Positions 6,905-14,616 of a stretch of 64,000 bases of DNA are shown here, one piece after another. The translations under genes and the position numbers were made by a program. Position 1 is the stretch's first letter. Every line of letters begins with the position of its first letter. Origin of the DNA: Blautia hansenii (lineage in GTDB: Bacteria; Bacillota; Clostridia; Lachnospirales; Lachnospiraceae); NCBI RefSeq assembly GCF_013304445.1, contig NZ_JAAITA010000001.1, forward strand, positions 1-64,000. The letters are read 5' to 3'. The notes under the pieces were generated by a model that was given only the letters and a program-made list of their open reading frames with translations, made no database searches and was not told the origin of the DNA.

Positions 6905-7075
6905 TGCGGCTGTCACAGCCATCGGTGATTGGTGGGACAGCAATGGAAATTGCGGTGCAATTTCCTCTGTATCATAGCTGAGGTGGTGGTGTCCGAAGCT
7001 GTGATACAGGCTCCCCGCAGGGGCGAAATACCCAGAGTACAAATCGCAGATTTGTGCGAGGGGTGTATTTCGCTC
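6905..7075. other. Candidate oriT of the mobilizable element
   Basis: Lies directly upstream of mobA and contains no gene. Three inverted repeats are stacked: GGAAATTGC/GCAATTTCC (6945-6965, 9-bp stem, 3-nt loop); TGTATCATAGCT/AGCTGTGATACA (6969-7008, one mismatch); and GCGAAATAC/GTATTTCGC (7023-7073) enclosing CAAATC/GATTTG. This position and structure fit an origin of transfer recognised by MobA. The nick site is not identifiable by eye. Confidence 0.55.
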
Positions 7076-7102
7076 TCAAACGCCGAGGGCTTTGGAGAAC
7101 GG

Positions 7103-7318
7103 TCATTCCACTTTTCGTACATCACTTGGATTGAGTAAGTTCCTGCCCTGATTGACCGTCATAAAACGCTCCAGCGTATCCCTGCGGATAATGGTCTTTC
7201 GTCCGACTTTCAAAACAGGCAGCTTGCCCCAGTCCACCAGTTTTCGCATTGTGTTCCTACCGATACCCGTACATTCCGCTGCTTCTTCGATAGTTAAACC
7301 CATTTTAATTGCTGTCAT
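7103..7318 (-). CDS. xis: Excisionase (Tn916 Xis-like, winged-helix DNA binding)
   Basis: A 71-residue basic protein with MerR-like helix-turn-helix features: LTIEEAAECTGIGRNTMRKL, WGKLPVLKVGRKTIIRR. This is the size and sequence pattern of Tn916-family excisionases, which bend DNA at the element ends and direct integrase toward excision. A GGAG-type site precedes the start. It is divergent from the repressor gene, with a promoter TTGACA-17-TATAAT on the minus strand (7367-7395) adjacent to a putative operator. Confidence 0.8.
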   Translation of the reverse strand: MTAIKMGLTIEEAAECTGIGRNTMRKLVDWGKLPVLKVGRKTIIRRDTLERFMTVNQGRNLLNPSDVRKVE

Positions 7319-7340
7319 TGTACATCTCTCCTTTCAAAAT

Positions 7341-7475
7341 ACTCATTTTGCAACTTTGCAATTATCATTATACTTATTTTGCTATTTCTTGTCAACTCAT
7401 TTTACAACCCATTAAAGATATTTTTTAATTTTTATCAGAAAAAGAGTTGCAAAATAGGTTTTGGTGTGGTATACT
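7341..7475. promoter_or_regulatory. Divergent xis/repressor control region with three related operators
   Basis: ACTCATTTTGCAAC (7341-7354) and ACTCATTTTACAAC (7395-7408) are near-identical direct repeats. GTTGCAAAAT (7446-7455) is the exact inverse of the first. The third overlaps the repressor promoter (TTGCAA 7447-7452, 17-bp spacer, TATACT 7470-7475). The second abuts the -35 of the xis promoter (TATAAT and TTGACA on the minus strand, 7367-7372 and 7390-7395). This fits control of both promoters by the adjacent XRE protein (inference). Confidence 0.6.
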
Positions 7476-7499
7476 TGGTTTCGATAGGAGGTGTAAACC

Positions 7500-8150
7500 T
7501 TGAAAAAAGAAATTACATTCACCGCAAAACAGGTCGGTGAACGAGTGAAAGAACGTCGAACAGAATTGAATCTTACGATGCCGGAGCTTGGCAAGCGTAT
7601 CGGAGTGAACAAGTCTACGATACAGAGATACGAAGCAGACGGCGTAGACCCAAAAAGAACAATGATTATCAATGGACTGGCAGAAGCACTGCTTACCACT
7701 CCTGAATGGCTCACAGGTCTTTCAGAGGATAAGGAATATGACAGCAGAACGCTCTGTGAAAAAGATTTGGAAGAACATATCAAGAAGTACATTGATACTG
7801 TGTCTACGGTTGTGAATGGCGAACCGCACCAACAGCTCCTTACCACATTTCTCGGAAAGATGATTGATTTATATTCCGTTCTCTGCTACCACTTCTCCGA
7901 CGCTATGGCAGAGGTTGACCGTGTGGCAGAAGATGAAGGACTGAAACAGTCTCTCCGCAGATATGCGATTGAATCAGGAGCGATTACAGAGCGAGTTTAC
8001 CATAAAGAGATGGAAGCACCGATTGAGGATATGAAACGATTCTTAGACGGAATTTTACATATCTACGATGAAGGACGCACCGCTGTAAAGATGGGTGACC
8101 TTTTCGGGATAGTAGCGGAAGCCGAAGCAAGGCTTGCCGAAAAAGAATAA
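7500..8150 (+). CDS. XRE-family repressor of the mobilizable element
   Basis: A 216-residue protein with an N-terminal HTH (residues about 10-65: GERVKERRTELNLTMPELGKRI, STIQRYEADG). The C-terminal 150 residues are mainly helical with no protease or metal motif. TTG start with AGGAGGTG six bases upstream. It is divergent from xis and upstream of int, so it is placed to regulate excision. The target sites are probably the TTTTGCAAC boxes in the divergent region. Confidence 0.8.
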   Translation: MKKEITFTAKQVGERVKERRTELNLTMPELGKRIGVNKSTIQRYEADGVDPKRTMIINGLAEALLTTPEWLTGLSEDKEYDSRTLCEKDLEEHIKKYIDTVSTVVNGEPHQQLLTTFLGKMIDLYSVLCYHFSDAMAEVDRVAEDEGLKQSLRRYAIESGAITERVYHKEMEAPIEDMKRFLDGILHIYDEGRTAVKMGDLFGIVAEAEARLAEKE

Positions 8151-8273
8151 TTCCGTGGCTCTTTGACAATGAAAAAAGCCGATGAAACAATCGGCGGATG
8201 TGACACTATTTACTTTACGCACACCATACGTCACAGTTCCGGTTGCCACGGATAGAAAGGAGACTATTTATCA

Positions 8274-9572
8274 ATGGCAAAAGGATCTGTAAGAAAAAAG
8301 GGCAAGAAATGGTACTACCGCTTCTATGTAGAAGATGAAAGCGGAAAGATGGTACAGCGTGAGTTTGCAGGCACAGAAAGCAAATCTGAAACAGAGAGTC
8401 TGCTCCGCAAGGCAATGGAGGACTACGAAGCGAAGAAGTTCGTGGCAAAGCCTGAGAACACCACAGTAGGTATGCTGCTTGATATGTGGGTGGAGGAAGA
8501 ACTGAAACCCGGCAATTTGAGCAACGGTACAGTGATGGCGTATATGGGAACAGTGAACAGGATAAAGAAATATCCTATCGGCGACAGAAAGCTGAAAACG
8601 GTCACTGCGGAACATTTACAGGCATTTATGGACTTTCTCACTTTCGGAGGACAAAACCCTGACGGGACAACAGCAAAGGCACTTAGCAAAGGGTATCTGA
8701 GACTGTTCTCAGCGGTATTGCAGGGAGCGTTCCGATTTGCGGTATTCCCAAAGAAACTGATTTCCTTTAATCCTATGCAGTATGTGGTATGGAGGGGAAA
8801 GAAAGAGGAATATGAACTGTTTGCAGACGAGGACGGAGAAGTTGATAATGCTCCTACCATTGACCATCAGCAGTTTTTAATGTTGGAGGACTTTCTGAAA
8901 AAGAAAGACAATCCTGCATTGCTCCCGATGCAGATAGCCTATTACACAGGGCTTCGTATCGGAGAAGCGTGTGCATTGACTTGGCAGGACATCAACCTTG
9001 ACGGACAGTACCTCACAGTACGACGCAGTATGCGATACAACGGGCAAAGGCACAAGACAGAGATAGGTGCTACCAAACGCAAGAAAGTCCGCACCGTGGA
9101 CTTCTGCGACACTCTGGCGGACATTCTCAGAAAGGCAAAGACGGAACAGCACAAGAGCCGCTTCAAGTATGGCGAACTCTACCGCCTCAATTACTATAAA
9201 GAGGTCAAGGAGAAAGACCGTACTTACTATGAAGTCTACAGCCTGCCGAGAACGGATGAAGTGCCAGACGGATACAAGGAAATATCCTTTGTCTGCCTTA
9301 GACCTGACGGAGCATACGAGTCACCGAGTACGGTTGGTGTTATGACAAGGTCGGCAAAAAAGAAACTGGAAGGATTTGAAGATTTCCATTTTCATATGCT
9401 GAGACACACATTTACCAGCAATCTGCTCTCCAATGGTGCAGCACCGAAAGATGTGCAGGAACTGCTCGGGCACTCTGACGTAAGTACCACAATGAACATC
9501 TACGCTCACTCTAAAAGGGAAGCGAAACGAACTTCCGCAAGACTGCTTGATAAGGTGGTCGGGGAAGCCTAA
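8274..9572 (+). CDS. int: Tyrosine integrase, Tn916 family
   Basis: A 432-residue protein. The N-terminal arm-binding region ([18 protein letters not shown]) is followed by a core-binding SAM-like domain and a catalytic domain. Catalytic residues are visible: R in [12 protein letters not shown] (about 227), HMLRH (H374, R377), H400 in [10 protein letters not shown] and the nucleophile Y410 in NIYAH. It catalyses integration and, with Xis, excision. AAGGAG precedes ATG 8274. A GCCGAT/ATCGGC hairpin lies in the gap after the repressor. It is the last gene before the right att repeat, the usual place in Tn916 relatives. Confidence 0.92.
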   Translation: MAKGSVRKKGKKWYYRFYVEDESGKMVQREFAGTESKSETESLLRKAMEDYEAKKFVAKPENTTVGMLLDMWVEEELKPGNLSNGTVMAYMGTVNRIKKYPIGDRKLKTVTAEHLQAFMDFLTFGGQNPDGTTAKALSKGYLRLFSAVLQGAFRFAVFPKKLISFNPMQYVVWRGKKEEYELFADEDGEVDNAPTIDHQQFLMLEDFLKKKDNPALLPMQIAYYTGLRIGEACALTWQDINLDGQYLTVRRSMRYNGQRHKTEIGATKRKKVRTVDFCDTLADILRKAKTEQHKSRFKYGELYRLNYYKEVKEKDRTYYEVYSLPRTDEVPDGYKEISFVCLRPDGAYESPSTVGVMTRSAKKKLEGFEDFHFHMLRHTFTSNLLSNGAAPKDVQELLGHSDVSTTMNIYAHSKREAKRTSARLLDKVVGEA

Positions 9573-9583
9573 ACAAAAAGTTT

Positions 9584-9617
9584 CCCTTGTTTCGGCTCAT
9601 AAGGGCAAAAACAAGGG
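9584..9617. repeat. Arm-like site, right copy
   Basis: CCCTTG and CAAGGG flank a core with ATAAGGGCAAA, matching 2779-2810. Confidence 0.5.
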
Positions 9618-9665
9618 AAAATACATAAGGAACGAACATTAAAATGCCGATTTTCCTTGAAAACA

Positions 9666-9683
9666 CAAGGGTTTCGGAGGATT
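9666..9683 (-). repeat. Subterminal inverted repeat, right copy
   Basis: Inverse of 2694-2711 with one mismatch. Confidence 0.6.
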
Positions 9684-9691
9684 AAATAGAT

Positions 9692-9704
9692 AAACATGAA
9701 TTTG
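9692..9704 (+). repeat. Right 13-bp direct repeat (att core)
   Basis: AAACATGAATTTG, identical to 2632-2644. Sequence after it (9705-9758) continues the interrupted MKKATN leader frame in phase. Confidence 0.7.
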
Positions 9705-9800
9705 TCGAGCTGGTTAGTTCGAGATAATTTTGAGTTTGTTAAGATGTGGTGCACTTGATGGAATCACAGGTACGACATCATATTATGGAGGATGAAATAG

Positions 9801-10295
9801 ATGATAGGTTTGATTGTTGCGAGGTCAAAGAATAATGTTATAGGCAAGAATGGTAATATACCATGGAAAATAAAGGGAGAACAAAAGCAATTTAGAGAGT
9901 TAACAACGGGTAATGTGGTTATTATGGGGCGAAAGTCTTATGAAGAAATCGGTCATCCGTTGCCTAATAGAATGAATATTGTTGTTTCCACCACAACAGA
10001 GTATCAAGGAGATAATTTAGTTTCAGTTAAATCATTAGAAGATGCATTATTATTGGCTAAAGGACGAGATGTATACATATCTGGTGGATATGGACTATTT
10101 AAGGAAGCTTTGCAAATAGTAGATAAAATGTATATCACAGAAGTAGATTTAAATATTGAAGATGGAGATACATTCTTTCCAGAATTTGATATCAATGATT
10201 TTGAAGTTTTGATAGGGGAAACACTTGGTGAGGAAGTGAAATATACGAGAACATTTTATGTAAGGAAAAATGAATTGAGTAGATTTTGGATTTAG
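9801..10295 (+). CDS. dfrF: Trimethoprim-insensitive dihydrofolate reductase, DfrF-like
   Basis: A 164-residue DHFR. It has GLIVARSKNNVIGKNGNIPW (substrate and Met20 loop), VVIMGRKSYEEIG (NADPH site), and YISGGYGLFKEAL and TFFPEF in the C-terminal half. It reduces dihydrofolate to tetrahydrofolate. The sequence agrees with the acquired trimethoprim-resistance enzyme DfrF of enterococci and gut Firmicutes as remembered. GGAGG lies ten bases before ATG 9801. AT-rich like its two downstream neighbours, unlike the host chromosome. Its original promoter appears to be at 2583-2611, beyond the inserted element; what transcribes it now is unclear. Confidence 0.8.
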   Translation: MIGLIVARSKNNVIGKNGNIPWKIKGEQKQFRELTTGNVVIMGRKSYEEIGHPLPNRMNIVVSTTTEYQGDNLVSVKSLEDALLLAKGRDVYISGGYGLFKEALQIVDKMYITEVDLNIEDGDTFFPEFDINDFEVLIGETLGEEVKYTRTFYVRKNELSRFWI

Positions 10296-10378
10296 GGTGT
10301 TTTCATAAATATATTGCTTTTTATGCATATATAAATTGTTGTAAGACAAATTCCAGTTTGAAAAGGGGAAATGAAAAA

Positions 10379-10774
10379 GTGGCAATTTCAAATATAAATA
10401 CAATTATTAGTAATGATATTCAAAAAGTTTGGAACATTGTTTTAGCTGTTGATAAATATAACTCATGGCGAAGTGATTTGAGCAAAACAGAAATAATAAA
10501 TGACAAACAATTTATTGAATACACAAAAAATGGATATGCTACTACATTTACCGTTACCGTTGCAGAACCATATAAACGCTGGGAATTTGATATGGAGAAT
10601 AGCAACATGAAAGGTCATTGGATTGGTGTTTTTATAGACAAAGGGAATGAAACACAAATAGACTTTACAGAAAATGTGATACATAAAAAGTGGTTTATGA
10701 AACCTTTTGTAAAAACCTATTTGAAAAAACAACAAAAGCAATTTGTTCTGGACTTAAAGAAAGCATTGGAATAA
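10379..10774 (+). CDS. SRPBCC-family (START/Bet v1-like) protein
   Basis: About 131 residues from GTG 10379, which has AAGGGG upstream; a longer frame to 10286 lacks a ribosome site and overlaps dfrF. The pattern INTIISNDIQKVWNIVLAVDKYNSW and later VAEPYKRWEFDMENSNMKGHW is typical of SRPBCC hydrophobic-ligand domains. The ligand is unknown. Second gene of cargo unit 2, possibly co-transcribed with dfrF (gap 84 bp). Confidence 0.65.
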   Translation: MAISNINTIISNDIQKVWNIVLAVDKYNSWRSDLSKTEIINDKQFIEYTKNGYATTFTVTVAEPYKRWEFDMENSNMKGHWIGVFIDKGNETQIDFTENVIHKKWFMKPFVKTYLKKQQKQFVLDLKKALE

Positions 10775-10800
10775 TAAAATTCAAGATTGGAGGGTTGGAA

Positions 10801-11121
10801 ATGGCTTCAAGTAAAGATTATTTACAATTTGTTTTAGAACAATTATCAGAATTACAAGAAATAACATATCGTGCAATGATGGGAGAATTTATTATTTATT
10901 ATCGTGGAAAAATCGTTGGCGGTATATATGATGATAGGTTACTTGTAAAACCAACAAAGTCTGCAATTTCTTATATGCCGACAGTTACTTATGAAATTCC
11001 ATACGAAAACGCCAAAGAAATGTTATTGGTGGAAGAAGTTGATAATAAAGATTTTCTGACGGGGTTATTTGATGTGATGTATGATGAACTACCAACGCCA
11101 AAACCTAAAAAGAAAAAATAA
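10801..11121 (+). CDS. TfoX/Sxy N-terminal-domain protein
   Basis: A 106-residue protein: MASSKDYLQFVLEQLSEL, ITYRAMMGEFIIYYRGKIVGGIYDDRLLVKPT, ending in a lysine-rich tail. This is the TfoX N-terminal domain fold. Stand-alone members are common in Firmicutes and need not be competence regulators. ATG 10801 follows GGAGGG. Last gene of cargo unit 2; the 3' unit repeat starts 5 bp after its stop. Confidence 0.75.
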   Translation: MASSKDYLQFVLEQLSELQEITYRAMMGEFIIYYRGKIVGGIYDDRLLVKPTKSAISYMPTVTYEIPYENAKEMLLVEEVDNKDFLTGLFDVMYDELPTPKPKKKK

Positions 11122-11126
11122 ACAGC

Positions 11127-11190
11127 TTCTAGTTTACAATTTCATATCCATATACACAAAGCAGTTAGTTTTAGGATTGACTGCTTTTTA
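11127..11190 (+). repeat. 3' unit repeat with terminator, copy 2
   Basis: Nearly identical to 2439-2504, including about 30 bp ahead of the hairpin and the AAAGCAGT...ACTGCTTTTT terminator. It closes cargo unit 2. Confidence 0.8.
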
Positions 11191-11352
11191 AAAAGACACC
11201 ATTTAGGTGTAATGATGTCTTTTGGGTGTTATTTTATAGGTCATATCAAGGCTCATTCAATCGTGGTAAATTCGTGGTAAAATGAGTTTTTTCTATACTT
11301 CAAAATACTTGAAAGTATAGTGTTTATGCGGATAATCGAAAATTAGATATAA
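11191..11352. other. Junction region between cargo units and truncated secreted-protein gene
   Basis: No gene seen. Contains a hairpin (AGACACC...GGTGTAATGATGTCT region, about 11193-11222), a tandem TCGTGGTAAA repeat at about 11264-11284, and an inverted repeat CTATACTT/AAGTATAG around 11293-11320. The 5' half of the following gene is missing, so a recombination junction probably lies here. Confidence 0.4.
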
Positions 11353-11940
11353 AATTTATATAAAATAATAGATGAATTGGGATACCATTCAGAAGACTTT
11401 ATATTTGCCTGTTACCCATTGAGTTTCCAGACAATGAAAAATCTGGAAGAACAATATTTACAGGGAGATTATTTAACAGAAGAAAAAAGAAAGGAAAGTT
11501 GGAGTCAGGAAGATGATGCGTATTTTATTTATGCGTATCAAAAATATGAAGATATTCCAGTTTTTCATGAAATGATGAGTATTGCCAGAGTTATGGCATA
11601 TGATACTCCGGATAATGCCCCGATTCAGGCAATATATTCTACCCGGGGAATAGAAACGCTGGGCATCAGCGGCGTTTATGAATTTGAAAAGGGAAAACAA
11701 CAAGTTTTACTGAAGCCTTTCGAGGATATTGCTGCTGTGGTTGAGGAAAAATTTGAGAATATTTTAAACGATGCGGATTATGAAGTGACGAGAGCAAAAT
11801 TCTATGAGAGGGTATATCTGGATGAGGGACAAAAATATAAGGCAGATCCTATCTGGTATTTTGAAGTAGTCGAAAATAATATAAGTAAATCTGTAACATT
11901 AATTAATGCGGAAACAGGAAAGGAAATATTCTTGCAATAA
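11353..11940 (+). pseudogene. 5'-truncated paralog of the secreted protein at 14617
   Basis: The open frame from 11353 (first usable start TTG 11377) matches the C-terminal half of the protein at 14617-15654: shared AYDTP, STRGIE, VTRAKFYER, PIWY.EV and the ending NAETGKEI. The signal peptide and about 155 N-terminal residues are missing, and a stop precedes at 11350. It is therefore the remnant left after recombination or element insertion upstream. A shortened cytoplasmic product from TTG is possible but unlikely to be functional. Confidence 0.7.
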
Positions 11941-11962
11941 AAATTAGCGAAAGGGATGTTTT

Positions 11963-12172
11963 ATGAATAGATCCACAATTCCTTATTCGATTATAGAAGA
12001 ACGAAGAAGGCTTAATAAATGTATAGAAAATGCCCCGAATGAGTGTGAAAGAGAAATATATAAAAAAATCAGAGACATGAAGATACCTTATGACAAATTG
12101 GATACAATTCTCGAAACAAGCAAAGAGCTGATTAAAAAGAAAGAGAAACAAAAAAAAGGATGTTATTCCTGA
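11963..12172 (+). CDS. Small hypothetical protein, 69 residues
   Basis: Highly charged and helical (IIEERRRLNKCIENA, KKEKQKKG), with no signal or membrane segment. An AAAGGG site precedes ATG 11963. It resembles short aspartate-phosphatase-like or sigma-associated helical proteins only in composition; no family is recognised. It lies between the truncated gene and the ABC operon, on the same strand. Confidence 0.5.
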   Translation: MNRSTIPYSIIEERRRLNKCIENAPNECEREIYKKIRDMKIPYDKLDTILETSKELIKKKEKQKKGCYS

Positions 12173-12254
12173 TAAATGTAAGTAGCTTTGCTACAGGTAT
12201 TTGTATATATATTTTTTTGTGGCAAAAGAGCTGTTTACAAAAGGAGAGAAATGG

Positions 12255-13022
12255 ATGAATAGAGCACATTATTTAAAGACGGATATCCGTCGTCTGATAA
12301 AAAATTATCCAATATATTTAGCCATTGTGGGTGTTGCAGTATCCATGTGGTTTTCCCTTGAAGATTATGCGTTTACTGAGGAAATGGTAAATGGAAATGC
12401 GCTAGATACATACCATTTCGCTGTTAGTATGTCCGGAATCATGATTGCCTATGCTTTTTGTGCATTTTCTTATGCAACTGTGCTTTGTGAGGATCTGGAG
12501 CATAAATATGCCAGATATAGCATTAACAGAGGAAATACATGGAAATATGTGGTATCCAAGGCAGTGGTTGTTTATGGATCGTCCGTGATCACTATGGTTT
12601 TGGGAAGTCTTCTGTTTGTTGCGTCTATACGGTTAAAGATACCTTGGACTTCAGAGGGATTACAGGATGCTTTTTTTATGGAAGGAATGTACGGTTCCCT
12701 GATTGCCGGAGAACACTACTGGCCTTATGTTGTTTTATTCGCATTGCAAATGGGAATGCTTGCAGGGGTCTTGTCATTGGCGGCTTCATTTCTGTCTATG
12801 TTTGTTTCTAATAAAATGCTCGTATTAATCACACCTGTTTTAATACAACAGATATTAATGGAATACAGTGGAAAAGGCTGGTTCAATGCAATGCTGATAT
12901 ATCCGACCTTGAATCGGTTTTCGACGGATATACAGTACTTTCTTACTGCTCTCGGTTGCAGTTTATGTTTTTCAGCGTTGTTTACCTGGGGTATCTACAA
13001 AAAAATAAAAAACAGATTGTAG
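12255..13022 (+). CDS. ABC-2 type transporter permease, subunit 1
   Basis: A 255-residue membrane protein with about six hydrophobic segments, a pattern common to ABC-2 exporter permeases. ATG 12255 is preferred over earlier codons because GGAGAG lies 7 bp before it. Followed after 10 bp by a second permease and then the ATPase, forming a three-gene exporter similar in layout to lantibiotic-immunity or antimicrobial-peptide ABC transporters. The substrate is unknown. It lies upstream of the secreted protein at 14617, which may be its partner or cargo. Confidence 0.65.
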   Translation: MNRAHYLKTDIRRLIKNYPIYLAIVGVAVSMWFSLEDYAFTEEMVNGNALDTYHFAVSMSGIMIAYAFCAFSYATVLCEDLEHKYARYSINRGNTWKYVVSKAVVVYGSSVITMVLGSLLFVASIRLKIPWTSEGLQDAFFMEGMYGSLIAGEHYWPYVVLFALQMGMLAGVLSLAASFLSMFVSNKMLVLITPVLIQQILMEYSGKGWFNAMLIYPTLNRFSTDIQYFLTALGCSLCFSALFTWGIYKKIKNRL

Positions 13023-13032
13023 AGGTGGGAAC

Positions 13033-13893
13033 ATGAAGTTATTACAGTATACCTGGAAAAGTTCTATGATGAAAATTATCAATAGCAAAATGGCAGTTTT
13101 TACAATATTGATGATTGCAGTCAGCCGGACATATGTGGGGGCTATCCGACAGTTTTCGGTTGCAGTGGACTACCCATCCTCGTGGTGTGTATTTCCATTT
13201 GCAATGTGTAGTTTTTCTTATTTGATTATGTTTTGGTTTGGAGTAATTTATGTGAACACGGATGTGCCTTTTATGCAGCATATGAATATGTATCATGCAA
13301 TTCGTGTAGGAAGAAAGTGTTGGGCATTAGGGCAGATAGGAGGGATTTTTATCCGTTCCATTGTTCTTACTGTTGTGGCAGTCATCTGCACAATACTCCC
13401 TCTTTTACCGGACATTGAATGGAGCAATGAATGGGGAAAGCTGCTGAGAACGGCAGCAACGACAAGGGCTCTTACCCAGTTTGATAGTTCTGTGTTTATT
13501 TATTACGAGATTTTCTCTGAATTTTCGCCATTACAGCTTATAGGGCTGGAGATTCTTCTTTGTGCCTGTGTCTGTACATTTATAGGGGTTCTGATGTTCC
13601 TGTTAAGTTTGTTTTTGAATAAGATTGCTGCAGTTGCAGGTGGTCTTGCCCTGGCAATCGCTCTATTTCCTGTGCTGAATATACATTCCATGATACGTCA
13701 TAAACTGGCCTTTTTTATCCCGACGATATGGGCTGAACTGGCAAGGATTGCAACCCCGGATTATGGTTACTATTGGCTGCCATCTATACCTTATATGTTC
13801 GGGTTTTTAATAGCAGGGATTTTGTGTATGACGGTCATTATTTTAATAAAAGTAAAAAAAATAGAATTTAACTGGGAAAATGAGGATATATAG
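13033..13893 (+). CDS. ABC-2 type transporter permease, subunit 2
   Basis: A 286-residue protein with about six membrane segments, for example the stretches near residues 44-75, 100-125, 175-215 and 255-280. AGAGGTGGGA lies upstream of ATG 13033. Distinct in sequence from the first permease, so the transporter is likely a heteromeric membrane pair with the ATPase at 13909. Function inferred from operon context only. Confidence 0.65.
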   Translation: MKLLQYTWKSSMMKIINSKMAVFTILMIAVSRTYVGAIRQFSVAVDYPSSWCVFPFAMCSFSYLIMFWFGVIYVNTDVPFMQHMNMYHAIRVGRKCWALGQIGGIFIRSIVLTVVAVICTILPLLPDIEWSNEWGKLLRTAATTRALTQFDSSVFIYYEIFSEFSPLQLIGLEILLCACVCTFIGVLMFLLSLFLNKIAAVAGGLALAIALFPVLNIHSMIRHKLAFFIPTIWAELARIATPDYGYYWLPSIPYMFGFLIAGILCMTVIILIKVKKIEFNWENEDI

Positions 13894-13908
13894 CGAGGAG
13901 TGAAATAT

Positions 13909-14595
13909 ATGGACAGACAGGATTATGTAATTGAAGTATCTCATGTAAGTAAAAGCTTTAAAGATAACAAGGTTTTAAAGGATGTTTCTCTTTCATGTGA
14001 AAGTGGTAAAATATATGGTCTTGTAGGACACAACGGTTCTGGAAAAACTGTTTTGTTTAAATCTATTTGCGGTTTTCTCTCCTGCGATGAGGGAACGATA
14101 ACCGTTAACGGTAAAGTAATGGGAAAAGATAAGGATATGCTGACTGATGCGGGGATTATTATTGAAGAACCCGGGTTTTTAAGGACCTGGAGTGGCTATC
14201 ATAATCTGGAATTTCTTTATACTTTGCGAAACAAAAAGAATAAAGATTATCTCTGCTCTGTTCTGAGAAAGGTTGGTTTAGATCCTGCATTGAAGCGACC
14301 GGTTGGAAAGTATTCACTGGGTATGCGCCAGAGACTTGCTCTTGCACAGGCCATCATGGAAGATCCGGGAATTTTGATTCTGGATGAACCTATGAATGGT
14401 CTGGACAAAAACGGGGTAAGAGAGATCAGGGAGCTTCTGTTAAAAATGAAAGAAGAAAATAAGCTGATTATCCTGGCCAGTCATAACCGGGAGGATATAG
14501 AGATTCTTTGCGACGAGGTTTATGAGATGGAGGGAGGGGTAATCAGCAAAGCAAGTGTAGGCAGTTTACATGTAGAAGGACGTTATACACCGTGA
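13909..14595 (+). CDS. ABC transporter ATP-binding protein
   Basis: A 228-residue ATPase with Walker A GHNGSGKT, signature YSLGMRQRLALAQAI and Walker B ILILDEPMNGLD. The H-loop position reads LASHNREDI. ATG 13909 follows GAGGAG; a GTG at 13900 is less likely. It belongs to the drug/antimicrobial exporter (CcmA-like) type. The last gene of the three-gene exporter operon, 22 bp ahead of the secreted-protein gene. Confidence 0.85.
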   Translation: MDRQDYVIEVSHVSKSFKDNKVLKDVSLSCESGKIYGLVGHNGSGKTVLFKSICGFLSCDEGTITVNGKVMGKDKDMLTDAGIIIEEPGFLRTWSGYHNLEFLYTLRNKKNKDYLCSVLRKVGLDPALKRPVGKYSLGMRQRLALAQAIMEDPGILILDEPMNGLDKNGVREIRELLLKMKEENKLIILASHNREDIEILCDEVYEMEGGVISKASVGSLHVEGRYTP

Positions 14596-14616
14596 TTTGT
14601 AAGTGAGAGCAGAAAA

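Larger units (their letters stand above)
2645..9704. mobile_element. Mobilizable Tn916-type integrase element carrying mef (about 7.06 kb)
   Basis: Bounded by the 13-bp direct repeat AAACATGAATTTG (2632-2644, 9692-9704). Near the ends are an inverted repeat (AATCCTCCGAAAGCCTTG at 2694-2711; 17 of 18 matching in inverse at 9666-9683) and CCCTTG...CAAGGG arm-like sites (2779-2810, 9584-9617). Contents: tnpV, mef with leaders, msr(D) remnant, MobA/MobL relaxase and oriT-like region, excisionase, repressor, tyrosine integrase. It has no type IV secretion genes, so it would need a helper for transfer. The layout resembles small Tn916-family mobilizable transposons such as Tn6218; that comparison is from memory. 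Confidence 0.75.

Noticed and set aside
2439-11190. Integron-type cassettes with attC sites
   Set aside because: The 3' repeats contain a plain rho-independent terminator and no attC core-site pattern, and no integron integrase is present.
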